Part shown: positions 28,499 to 37,506 of the stretch, piece after piece
Position numbering within the stretch: position 1 is the first letter of the stretch
How the letters are laid out: every line of letters starts with the position of its first letter
From: Pseudarthrobacter sp. NIBRBAC000502772
GTDB taxonomy: Bacteria; Actinomycetota; Actinomycetes; Actinomycetales; Micrococcaceae
Reading direction: 5' to 3'
Length of the DNA: 64,000 bases
NCBI RefSeq assembly: GCF_006517235.1
Contig: NZ_CP041188.1
Location: forward strand, 1,798,001-1,862,000
The notes under the pieces: model-generated
Seen by the model: only the letters and a program-made list of their open reading frames with translations
Databases searched by the model: none
What the model was told of the DNA's origin: nothing
Position numbers and translations under genes: made by a program

Positions 28499-30083
28499 GG
28501 ACGCAGCCCGCAGGACCCCTCGCAAGCAGATGCTGGCAGGCCTGGTCTCGGCCGTGGCGATTGTGGCCGCAGCCGGCGCGGGACTCGCAGCCTCCTCGGT
28601 CGCTCCGCAGCCGGCGGGGAGCCGCAGCATCCCGGCCGTGCTGGCTACAGTTCCCGCAGGCGCCAGCACGGGGGTATGTCCTGGCCCGGCCCGCCTGCTC
28701 GAAGGAACGGAGGCGGGCACCGACCCCCAGTTCAGCCCCGAATCCGCGACCGCCAAGAGCGCTGTCACCGGCGCCGTCCTGAGCGCCCCCGGCGGTGTCC
28801 TCCCCGGCAGCAGGCTCGCCGCCCTTGACGGAACGCCCGCCGTCGAGATCGCCAAGGACGGCAGCCAGCCCGGCCAGGGGACAGGTCCCCAGGACCTGAC
28901 CGCCGGCGTCGTCGCCGGGCACAGCGTGGATGATGCCAGCTTCCTGAGCGCCGACGCCCAGGCAGGCCAGAAGCCCTCAGCCGCCGGGCTTATGAGATTC
29001 ACCGCCACTGACGGTGACCTGCAGGGCTCGGCGGCTGCCAATTGCCAGCCGCCCGCCAACGACCTCTGGCTGTCCGGTGCCAGCACCACCGTGGGCCGCA
29101 CCTCCCTTCTTGTCCTCAGCAACGCCTCAAGCACACCTGCCACCGTCAGCCTGGAGCTCTTCGGCAGCAAGGGCCAGATCCAGGCCCCGGGCAGCAGGGG
29201 GCTGCTGGTCGCGCCGGGAGGTACCCGCTCAATCGTCCTGGCAGGCCTGGCACCTGGTGAAGCCCGGCTCACGGTCCATGTCCGGAGCGCCGGCGGTCCG
29301 GTGGCCGCGTCCATCCAGCAGAGTGTCCTGAGGGGACTGACGCCCGGCGGCGTCGACTTCATTGCTCCGGGCGCCGCACCTGCCGCACGGCAGGTCATGA
29401 CCGGAGTGGACATACAAGACGCCGGCTCGATCTCCGCATTCACGGGAAACAGCGGCTACAACGACGCCGGCCCCGCGCTGGCCATCACGGTTCCGGGACC
29501 GTCGGACGCGGTAGTGGAGGTCAAGCTCTTCGGCCGGGACGGCCAGAAAGCCCTCCCCAGCGGCGGCGTTGTCACGGCAAAAGCCGGGGCCGTCACCGAG
29601 ATTTCCCTGGCTGGTGTCCCCGCCGGCCACTACACGGTGTCCACCAGTTCGGACGTGTCATTTGTGGCCGCAACCCGCATCACCCGGGGCGTCACGAACG
29701 GGAAGGCCTCGGACGTCGCCTGGGCTGCCTCCGGTGTCCGGCTGGGAAGCCAGCATGTGGTGCCCGTTCCCCAGGGCGGTGACCGAACCCTCGTGTTCGG
29801 CGTCCTCGAGAACCGGGCCACGGTCTCCTACGCCGCCATCACCGCGGACGGCAAGATCCACGCGGCCGCCACTGCCGACGTCGCCGGCGGCACCACAACG
29901 TCCATCAAGGTCCCCGAGAAGGTGGACGAGTCGGTAGTGGTGGCGTACGTTGTCTCCGCGTCAGGTGACGCTGCCTACGGCGCGCTGCTCCTGCAGCAGG
30001 ACGGCCGGGACGACATCTCCACGGTGGCCTTCACGCCCGCGGCTTCAGGTCAGGAAAAGGTGCCGGTCTCCCTGGGATACTGA
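28491..30083 (+). CDS. DUF5719 family exported protein
   Basis: A 530-residue protein with an N-terminal signal anchor (QMLAGLVSAVAIVAAAGAGLAAS) followed by extracytoplasmic beta-sandwich-like repeats rich in G, A, V and T (TSLLVLSNASSTPATVSLELFGSKGQI; LAITVPGPSDAVVEVKLFGRDGQKALPSG). This fits the DUF5719 family found directly downstream of the large GT2/whiB locus in actinobacteria. ATG 28491 overlaps the glycosyltransferase end by 8 bp, so the two are translationally coupled. No catalytic motif is seen; it is probably an accessory of the membrane glycosyltransferase. Confidence 0.85.
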   Translation: MHKDAARRTPRKQMLAGLVSAVAIVAAAGAGLAASSVAPQPAGSRSIPAVLATVPAGASTGVCPGPARLLEGTEAGTDPQFSPESATAKSAVTGAVLSAPGGVLPGSRLAALDGTPAVEIAKDGSQPGQGTGPQDLTAGVVAGHSVDDASFLSADAQAGQKPSAAGLMRFTATDGDLQGSAAANCQPPANDLWLSGASTTVGRTSLLVLSNASSTPATVSLELFGSKGQIQAPGSRGLLVAPGGTRSIVLAGLAPGEARLTVHVRSAGGPVAASIQQSVLRGLTPGGVDFIAPGAAPAARQVMTGVDIQDAGSISAFTGNSGYNDAGPALAITVPGPSDAVVEVKLFGRDGQKALPSGGVVTAKAGAVTEISLAGVPAGHYTVSTSSDVSFVAATRITRGVTNGKASDVAWAASGVRLGSQHVVPVPQGGDRTLVFGVLENRATVSYAAITADGKIHAAATADVAGGTTTSIKVPEKVDESVVVAYVVSASGDAAYGALLLQQDGRDDISTVAFTPAASGQEKVPVSLGY

Positions 30084-30102
30084 CAGGTCAGTACCGGCGG
30101 CG

Positions 30103-30618
30103 TCAGTACCGGCGGCGGTAGACCGGATCCAGGGTTTCCGGTGCTACGCCGAGCATTTCGGCGGTGTGTTCCACGACGACGTCGTGCACCAGGTCCTGGA
30201 GTTCCTCCCGGCTGGCGCAACCCTGCTCAACCACCCGGCGGTACAGGGTGATCACCGGGCCTTCCTCTGCCGTGGCGGGGGTGTAGGCGCCCATGGGAGG
30301 CGGGGCGGCGTCGGCCACCAGTTGCTCCAGCTGCGGGGGTATTTCGTCGACGGCAAACCGGACGCCGTCGAGCGTTTTGCCCCAGATGTCGTGGAGCCGC
30401 TGCGCGGAATCCAGCACCATGTCGTCAAAGCGGTCCGACCGTGTCCTGTAACCGGGGTGCGTTGGCAACACCACCTCCCCGCGCAGGCCGCGACCGTGGC
30501 GGTTCCGGCGGCGCATCGCAAAGCTTCGGCCGGGCGAACCCGAACCCGTTTCTGCGGCGCGGTCATCCGGGTCAGCCAAACGGACCGTAAAAGCTGAATT
30601 ATGGTTCGATGACTGCAT
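30103..30618 (-). CDS. Metallopeptidase-family protein with degenerate active site
   Basis: A 171-residue member of the short zincin-like 'metallopeptidase family' found beside whiB2 and DUF3499 genes. The frame matches the family: basic N-terminus RRRNRHGRGLRGEV, FDDMVLDSAQRLHD, VDEIPPQLEQLV, ITLYRRVVEQGC. But the place of the expected HExxH helix reads LVHDVVVEHTAEMLGV: only the Glu of the motif remains and both zinc histidines are replaced. A proteolytic role is therefore unlikely; it may be a structural pseudoenzyme. It is divergent from DUF3499 and convergent with DUF5719. Confidence 0.78.
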   Translation of the reverse strand: MQSSNHNSAFTVRLADPDDRAAETGSGSPGRSFAMRRRNRHGRGLRGEVVLPTHPGYRTRSDRFDDMVLDSAQRLHDIWGKTLDGVRFAVDEIPPQLEQLVADAAPPPMGAYTPATAEEGPVITLYRRVVEQGCASREELQDLVHDVVVEHTAEMLGVAPETLDPVYRRRY

Positions 30619-30701
30619 ACCTTGACTGTAAACCCGGGCGCAGAATTACGCGACATAACCCCGGTTTTCGTGCCAGGGCGCGGCGCCGATTCGGCAAATA
30701 C

Positions 30702-30717
30702 TCCGAACAAGTTCGGA
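30702..30717. promoter_or_regulatory. Palindrome at the DUF3499 promoter
   Basis: TCCGAAC-AA-GTTCGGA (30702-30717) is a perfect 7-bp inverted repeat just upstream of TAGTCT (30725-30730), a fair -10 box 8 bp before the GTG start. It resembles half-sites of an SOS box, but the spacer is 2 nt instead of 4, so LexA is unlikely. Confidence 0.45.
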
Positions 30718-30738
30718 TACGGAGTAGTCTGTGATGTC

Positions 30739-31128
30739 GTGGGAGCTATCCGTCAATGTTCAAGGTCAGCCTGCCGTCAGTCGGCGGTGGCAACTTTGAC
30801 GTACGTCTATGCCGACTCCACCGCCGTCCTGGGTCCGCTTGCCACCTACGCCGAGCCGCATTGTTACGATTTGTGCGAGCAGCACGCCGGGTCACTGACC
30901 GTGCCCCGCGGCTGGGAAGTGCTTCGCCTGGCGATGCCCACAAGCCCGCAGCAGCCCGGGCCGGACGACCTCCTGGCCCTCGCCAACGCCGTCCGCGAAG
31001 CAGCGGCCCAGCCGCCCAGGTCGCAGACCACGCCGGGTCAGCGTGGCTTGCATTCAGCGCTGGAGGCCCCGGCCGGCACCGAAGGCGTCCGCCGGGGGCA
31101 TCTGCGCGTCCTGCGCGAACCTTCCTGA
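30739..31128 (+). CDS. DUF3499 family zinc-ribbon-like protein
   Basis: A 129-residue protein beginning VGAIRQCSRSACRQSAVATLTYVYADSTAVLGPLATYAEPHCYDLCEQHA (written here in part), the DUF3499 core with cysteines spaced CX4C and CX3CX2H, likely a zinc ribbon. The C-terminus is P/A-rich. The frame is open to a TTG at 30622, but family members start at this GTG; a -10-like TAGTCT ends 8 bp upstream, so the message may be leaderless. Function unknown; the gene is strictly linked to whiB2-type loci in actinobacteria. Confidence 0.85.
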   Translation: MGAIRQCSRSACRQSAVATLTYVYADSTAVLGPLATYAEPHCYDLCEQHAGSLTVPRGWEVLRLAMPTSPQQPGPDDLLALANAVREAAAQPPRSQTTPGQRGLHSALEAPAGTEGVRRGHLRVLREPS

Positions 31129-31206
31129 GGCGGTTCTGGCGGTAGGCTGGAACCTGCTAATCAGTCAGCCAACGGCGCGAACGCGCCCCTGTCGGGAGCA
31201 CCAATC

Positions 31207-31476
31207 ATGCCAAAGATCAGTCCTGAACTGTTGTCCGTCCTCCGCTGTCCCGTGACCGGATCGCCCCTGGTCCAGGAAGGCGAAGAGCTTGTGTCGACGG
31301 CGGCGGGAGATTCGGGCGTGAAGCTGCGCTACCCGATCGAGGACGGTATCCCGCTGCTGCTGCCGCCGGAACTTCTCCAGGCCGCCACGGCTGCCGGCTC
31401 GGACCAGCACGATCACGCCGTCCGGCCGGCCACGGACCCAGGCCCCGCCACGGACAAAACCGCAGCTACTGCCTAG
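31207..31476 (+). CDS. Trm112 family protein
   Basis: An 89-residue small protein, [27 protein letters not shown]...[17 protein letters not shown], which is the Trm112/UPF0434 fold, in many organisms an activator of methyltransferases. Only one of the usual zinc cysteines (LRCPVTG) is present, as in many bacterial members. The last 30 residues are a low-complexity D/H/A/T tail. It is located 78 bp after DUF3499 and 95 bp before ahcY; a link to methyl metabolism is an attractive but unproven reading. Confidence 0.85.
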   Translation: MPKISPELLSVLRCPVTGSPLVQEGEELVSTAAGDSGVKLRYPIEDGIPLLLPPELLQAATAAGSDQHDHAVRPATDPGPATDKTAATA

Positions 31477-31571
31477 GCAACGCCTGGACAACACGTACCA
31501 CCACCAGCGGTCGACTTTCGCGCAGAGGCTTCAACGCCGTCGCCGCCATCGGACAAAAGCAAAGGAACCCC

Positions 31572-33050
<1,479 letters not shown>

Positions 33051-33059
33051 CGTGTGATG

Positions 33060-33084
33060 CCCCGGGCGCAGACCGCGCCCGGGG
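33060..33084 (+). terminator. Terminator of ahcY
   Basis: A 10-bp perfect GC stem, CCCCGGGCGC (33060-33069) with 33075-33084 and a 5-nt loop, starts 10 bp after the ahcY stop. A weak CTGTTATGT tail follows. Confidence 0.75.
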
Positions 33085-33113
33085 CTGTTATGTCCAAGCA
33101 TTAAGATCGGACT

Positions 33114-34352
33114 ATGGAACCTGATGTTCAGCCACGCCGGCGGGGGACCGCCAAGAAAATTCTCTTGGTGGCAGCCGTGTGTGTCCTTGCCGCAACGGGC
33201 GGCGTCTTCGCCGCCGTCGCGCCGGATTTTGCGCGCGGTGGCCTGGAGTCCGAAGCCAGCTCGGCAGTCCGGTCCGTGCCGGGCGTCGCATCGCCCGTGG
33301 TGGCCCCGGTCAAGGTGGACGTCACGCCGGCCAACGCCGCAAAGCAGGTGAACCCGGCAATGCCGGTGTCGCTCAAGGTGGGCAACGGCAGGATCGAGAG
33401 CGTCACGCTGACCAGCACCGCCGGCGAAGTAGTCCACGGCACCTTTGCAGGGGACGGCAGCAGTTGGACAGCGACCGACCCGCTGAAATTCAACACCGAG
33501 TACAGCTACATGTATGTGGTCACTGACGGGGCGGGACGGGATACCAACACCACAAACTCGTTCAGCACCGTTTCGAGCACGCACGAGGCTGATGCCGCCA
33601 TCTACCCGCTGGACGGGATGAAAGTTGGCGTGGGCCAGCCGCTGCAGGTCATCTTCAGCGAACCGGTGGTCAACCGGGATGCCGTGGAGAAGGCCATCAA
33701 AATCACCTCCAGCGCAGGGCAGGCGGGGGCCTTCCACTGGTTCAGCGACACCATGGTCCGGTACCGCCCGGAAGCCTTTTGGGCGGCGAACTCCACAGTC
33801 ACCATGGACATGCAGCTGTTCGGCGTGGACCTCGGCAACGGCCAGATTGCCAACTTCAACAAGAAGGTCACCGTGAATTTCGGTGACAAGCGGGTGGCTA
33901 TCGCCGATGCCGCCGCACACACTTTCACGCTCAGCGTTAATGACCAGGTAGTGAAAACCCTCCCGGTCAGCATGGGCGATCAGCGTTTCCCGTCAGCGCG
34001 CGGCTACGCGGTCCTGATGGAAAAGAACCGCTATGACCACTTCCGGGCGGCCAGCATCGGACTCAAGCCCGGCGATCCGGCCTACTACGGCGAAGTGGAC
34101 GTGGAGTATGCCATCCGCCTCACCCTGAGCGGCGCCTACATCCACCAGGCGCTGGAGTCCGCCTACCCCTTCATCGGCAAGGCGAACGTCTCGCACGGCT
34201 GCATCGGGTTCGCTCCCGACGGCGCCGCCTGGGTTTTTGACAACATGACCACCGGCGATGTGGTTCAGATCATCAATACCGAAGGCGACTACGCCGCCGT
34301 CGACGACGGCTATGGCGACTGGAACATCCCCTGGGCGGAGTACAACAACTAG
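33114..34352 (+). CDS. L,D-transpeptidase with Ig-like domains
   Basis: A 412-residue exported enzyme expected to make 3-3 peptidoglycan cross-links. A signal anchor (ILLVAAVCVLAATGGVFAAVAP, residues ~16-37) is followed by two Ig-like domains (~65-150 and ~160-255) and a YkuD catalytic domain (~260-395). The catalytic block is ANVSHGCIGF, with the nucleophilic Cys, preceded by SGAYIHQALES for the conserved His. The Ala-rich IHQA replaces the more common IHG. The layout parallels mycobacterial Ldt proteins. It stands alone between ahcY and the convergent RDD gene. Confidence 0.9.
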   Translation: MEPDVQPRRRGTAKKILLVAAVCVLAATGGVFAAVAPDFARGGLESEASSAVRSVPGVASPVVAPVKVDVTPANAAKQVNPAMPVSLKVGNGRIESVTLTSTAGEVVHGTFAGDGSSWTATDPLKFNTEYSYMYVVTDGAGRDTNTTNSFSTVSSTHEADAAIYPLDGMKVGVGQPLQVIFSEPVVNRDAVEKAIKITSSAGQAGAFHWFSDTMVRYRPEAFWAANSTVTMDMQLFGVDLGNGQIANFNKKVTVNFGDKRVAIADAAAHTFTLSVNDQVVKTLPVSMGDQRFPSARGYAVLMEKNRYDHFRAASIGLKPGDPAYYGEVDVEYAIRLTLSGAYIHQALESAYPFIGKANVSHGCIGFAPDGAAWVFDNMTTGDVVQIINTEGDYAAVDDGYGDWNIPWAEYNN

Positions 34353-34403
34353 GAACCGCTTGGCCCAGGGCCCAGGGCCCACGGAACAGGACGAGGTTCA
34401 GGT

Positions 34404-35204
34404 CTATGGCCCGAACGGCAGGCGGTCCAACCGCTCCGCCGTGGCCGAGTTCCGGCGCCGGGCCTGCTGCAGCCGCGCGAGTTCACGGTGACGGCGTTCG
34501 GCGGTGACGGCCGCCAGGTACTGGTCCGGGCTGGTTCCCGGGGGCGGCGGAGGGGCCACATGCCGGGCCAGTTCCGTGGCTATCGACGCTGCCATTCCGG
34601 CGGCGGACAGAGGTGACATGCGTCCGGCCTGCCGGATGAACTGGGCGGCCTGCCGTGCGGTCGCATCCGGGATCCGGCCGATGTCCGCAGCTGTGGCCCA
34701 GCCCTGAAGCTGTTGGGGAACAAAGACGCGGACCGGTACCTCTGCCGGCACGCGGCGGCGCAGCGCATACGTGCCGGCAAGGATGTCACCCAGCCGCTTG
34801 GAGCGGCTGTTGAAGAGGGCGACGGCGATGGCGAGGCCACCCAGGGTGAGGTAGATTTCCAGGAATCCAGTCAGCCCCCGGATCACGGCGTGGCGGAACC
34901 GGATGGCGCCGCCATCGTCCCTGACCACACGCAGGCCGGCCGCCAGTTTTCCGAGCGAGAGCCCCCGGGTGAGGGTCTCCACGGCTACCGGGACAATCAC
35001 GAAGCAGAAGACCACGCTCACCAGCGTCAGCGCCCGCATTGCTGCCTCGTCAAGGTCCTGGCCGGCGGCTGCGACGCCCAGCAGGATCAGGACCAGCAGG
35101 ATGATGTTGAACAGGACATCCAGCAGCAGGCCAAGGGCACGGGCGGCGAAGGATGCGGGGCGCAGTTCCAGGACAACGGCCTCGCCGGTGATTATCGAAC
35201 TCAA
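34404..35204 (-). CDS. RDD family membrane protein
   Basis: A 266-residue protein with the RDD domain in the first 160 residues: RPASFAARALGLLLDVLFNIILLVLILLG (Arg and Asp of the name), TRGLSLGKLAAGLRVVRDDGG and FNSRSKRLGDILAGTYALRRR. Three to four helices are predicted. The C-terminal ~100 residues are basic and probably cytoplasmic. The family is linked to transport or stress response without a firm function. It is divergent from the SpoIIM-like gene (68 bp); this pair is commonly linked with MoxR-DUF58 genes in actinobacteria, here found 8-13 kb away. Confidence 0.9.
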   Translation of the reverse strand: MSSIITGEAVVLELRPASFAARALGLLLDVLFNIILLVLILLGVAAAGQDLDEAAMRALTLVSVVFCFVIVPVAVETLTRGLSLGKLAAGLRVVRDDGGAIRFRHAVIRGLTGFLEIYLTLGGLAIAVALFNSRSKRLGDILAGTYALRRRVPAEVPVRVFVPQQLQGWATAADIGRIPDATARQAAQFIRQAGRMSPLSAAGMAASIATELARHVAPPPPPGTSPDQYLAAVTAERRHRELARLQQARRRNSATAERLDRLPFGP

Positions 35205-35272
35205 GCGGATACCCCAATCCCTTGTCAGCCATCCTGCGGACCTTCATAGTCTATGGCGGCTAGGCTGTTGCC

Positions 35273-36265
35273 GTGGATATGGATGCCTTCTCCGCCGCCA
35301 ACGGGGACAAGTGGTCAAGGCTGCACCAGCTTGCCCATAAGCGGCGCCTCAGCGGCGAAGAGGCCGATGAACTGCTGCGCCTTTACCAGTCGACGTCGGC
35401 CCACCTTTCCTTCATCAGGTCAATTGCCCCGGAGAGCGGCCTGTCGGCGTCCTTGTCCGCCACCCTGGCCCAGGCCCGGACCCGTTTCACAGGCGCACGG
35501 TCCAACGTGATGGCGGACCTGGCCCGGTTCTTCGTGGCTGCCCTGCCGGCGGCTTTGTACCGTCTGCGGTGGCTGACGGTGGCCTGCGGCGCCGCATTTA
35601 TCCTGGTTGCCGGCGCTTACGCGCTCTGGATCGGGACGTCCCCCGAGGCCCTGCGGTCCGTTGCCTCCGAGGCCGCGGTCCGGCAGTACGTCGAGAAAGA
35701 CTTCATTGGCTACTATTCGGAAAATCCTGCGGCCTCGTTTGCGGGGGCCGTCTGGACCAACAATGCCTGGATCAGCGCGCAGGCGGTGGCACTGGGCATC
35801 ACCGGCTTCTGGGTACCCATGATCCTGTTCACGAACGCCCAGGGCGTCGGGATCGCCGCCGGAGTTTTCGCCGCCGTGGGCCGGCAGGATGTCTTTTACA
35901 GCTACATCCTGCCGCATGGCCTGATGGAACTGACGGCTGTTTTTATTGCCTGCGCGGCGGGCTTGAGGATCTTCTGGGCCATGGTGTCCGCGGGACCACG
36001 GACGCGGGGACGTGCCGTGGCGGACGAAGGCAGGTCGCTGATCACCGTGGCCCTGGGGTTGGTGCTGGTGCTGTTCGTTTCCGGATTAGTGGAAGGTTTT
36101 GTCACGCCCAGCCCGCTTCCGGTATGGGCCAAGATCGGCATCGGCCTGGCGGTGCTGGCTGCCTACTGGGGCTACGTCCTGGTATGGGGACGGCGGGCCT
36201 ATGACGCCGGTGAACGCGGCGACTTGGTGGCCGGCGACGCTGGATACAGCGAAATCGCCGCATGA
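35273..36265 (+). CDS. Stage II sporulation protein M-like (DUF95) membrane protein
   Basis: A 330-residue polytopic protein of the SpoIIM/DUF95 family. The N-terminal soluble helical segment (WSRLHQLAHKRRLSGEEADELLRLYQSTSAHLSFIR) precedes the membrane part, with the family signature FTNNAWISAQAVALGITGFWVP-like stretch and ILPHGLMELTAVFIACAAGLRI. About five or six helices are predicted. No sporulation is implied; in actinobacteria the gene accompanies RDD proteins. GTG 35273 is used, with ATG 35279 as an alternative. Confidence 0.9.
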   Translation: MDMDAFSAANGDKWSRLHQLAHKRRLSGEEADELLRLYQSTSAHLSFIRSIAPESGLSASLSATLAQARTRFTGARSNVMADLARFFVAALPAALYRLRWLTVACGAAFILVAGAYALWIGTSPEALRSVASEAAVRQYVEKDFIGYYSENPAASFAGAVWTNNAWISAQAVALGITGFWVPMILFTNAQGVGIAAGVFAAVGRQDVFYSYILPHGLMELTAVFIACAAGLRIFWAMVSAGPRTRGRAVADEGRSLITVALGLVLVLFVSGLVEGFVTPSPLPVWAKIGIGLAVLAAYWGYVLVWGRRAYDAGERGDLVAGDAGYSEIAA

Positions 36266-36284
36266 ATCCGCGAGCGACGGGGTG

Positions 36285-36307
36285 GCTCCTCGCCCACGTG
36301 GAGGAGC
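36285..36307 (+). terminator. Hairpin after the SpoIIM-like gene
   Basis: GCTCCTC (36285-36291) pairs with GAGGAGC (36301-36307) around a 9-nt loop, 20 bp after the stop codon. It has no T-run and is a weak terminator candidate. Confidence 0.4.
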
Positions 36308-36388
36308 GGGCGGTAGGCTCGATATCAGATACACGGCGCTGCCCGGATCAGAGCCGGCGGCGTGGAACCCAACGGAAGTGACGCTGCT

Positions 36389-37486
36389 GTGAACGACAAT
36401 TCGCCGACCCCTGCCAAACGCACGGAGCCGCAGCCGGATCCGGACCTGGATACTTCGTCGGACTCGGACGAGCCGGCTTTTGCCTGGCTGAACGATTCCG
36501 GCTCCAGCACTCCCGATGTGTCTCCAGCACGTAGCGCCGGTATCGGGCAGGGCGGTGTCACCCAGCCCGAAAGCCGTGCCGGGCGAAAAGCCGCGGAGGC
36601 CGCCGTCGAACCTCCCGCCGCGGTACCTTCCGTAGAAGAGTCGCTCCGCAAAGAACCGTCCGCCCAGGGCGCCACCCGAAACGGTGCCCACTTCAGTGAG
36701 CCGCTGCCCACGTCAGCGCTGCAGGTCCGTCCGCCGCAGGAGGAAGTGGAGCGCCGCAACGCGGAGCGCGAAAGCGCAGCCAACGCCAAGCCAGTGGCCC
36801 CGCGCATCTGGCAAGTCCTGCTGGCCCTTTTCTACCCGGTGATCCTGCTGGTGCTGGCCGTCCGCGCTGTCACCAGCCCGCTGTTCCTGTGGGCCGAGTA
36901 CAACAGGCCCGGGTTCCCGGGCGACGGGTACGGGTTCAGCACCGACGACCGGATGACCTACGGTTCCTACGCGGTTGACTACCTCAGCAACTGGGCGGGG
37001 CCGCGGTATCTGGGTGATCTGGTCAATCGCACTGGCGGGGACCTTTTCAAGAACGGCGAAGTCGGCCACATGGCCGACGTAAAAGTTGTCATCCTTTCCG
37101 CGTTTGGCGGGGGAGCACTCCTGATCGTCCTCAGCCTGGTGGCCATCGCCTACCTGCGCCGCCGCAGCACCGGCGGTGTGCGCCGCGGACTCTTCGCGGG
37201 ATCCATTGTTGCGCTGGCGATCATCCTGGGCCTTGGCGCATTGGCCGTGCTCGGCTGGCAGCAGTTCTTCACCGAATTCCACCGGATCTTCTTCGCCAGC
37301 GGTTCCTGGACGTTTGCCCTTGAAGACACCCTGATCAGGCTGTTCCCGGGCCAGTTCTGGATCGATGCCGGTATTGTCATCGCCGCGCTGGTCCTCTTGG
37401 TGTCCCTGGTGACGCTCATCCTCACGTGGCCCACGCGCCGTCGTCGCGGCCTGGCCAAGGATGAGCCGATCGCCGCTGAGGCGTAG
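36389..37486 (+). CDS. TIGR01906 (DUF1461) family integral membrane protein
   Basis: A 365-residue protein. The first ~135 residues are a disordered, acidic/proline-rich cytoplasmic region, followed by four transmembrane helices. Family blocks are YNRPGFPGDGYGFSTDDRMTYGSYAVDYL between TM1 and TM2, GHMADVKVVI before TM2, and the C-terminal QQFFTEFHRIFFASGSWTFALEDTLIRLFPGQFWIDAG. This is the TIGR01906/DUF1461 pattern with an unusual N-terminal extension. GTG 36389 (GGAAG at 10 nt) is chosen; GTG 36362 would add 9 residues. Function unknown. It is convergent with the truncated acyl-CoA ligase only 20 bp away. Confidence 0.85.
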   Translation: MNDNSPTPAKRTEPQPDPDLDTSSDSDEPAFAWLNDSGSSTPDVSPARSAGIGQGGVTQPESRAGRKAAEAAVEPPAAVPSVEESLRKEPSAQGATRNGAHFSEPLPTSALQVRPPQEEVERRNAERESAANAKPVAPRIWQVLLALFYPVILLVLAVRAVTSPLFLWAEYNRPGFPGDGYGFSTDDRMTYGSYAVDYLSNWAGPRYLGDLVNRTGGDLFKNGEVGHMADVKVVILSAFGGGALLIVLSLVAIAYLRRRSTGGVRRGLFAGSIVALAIILGLGALAVLGWQQFFTEFHRIFFASGSWTFALEDTLIRLFPGQFWIDAGIVIAALVLLVSLVTLILTWPTRRRRGLAKDEPIAAEA

Positions 37487-37506
37487 CCCCAAGCAACTGC
37501 ACGTGC

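Noticed and set aside
30702..30717. LexA/SOS box at the DUF3499 promoter
   Set aside because: Half-sites CGAAC and GTTCG are present, but the spacer is 2 nt; actinobacterial SOS boxes need GAAC-N4-GTTC.
31477..31571. Possible SAH riboswitch before ahcY
   Set aside because: A GAGGCTTCAACGCC stretch superficially recalls the motif, but the GAGGAGCGCTGC-like first element and the pairing pattern are missing.
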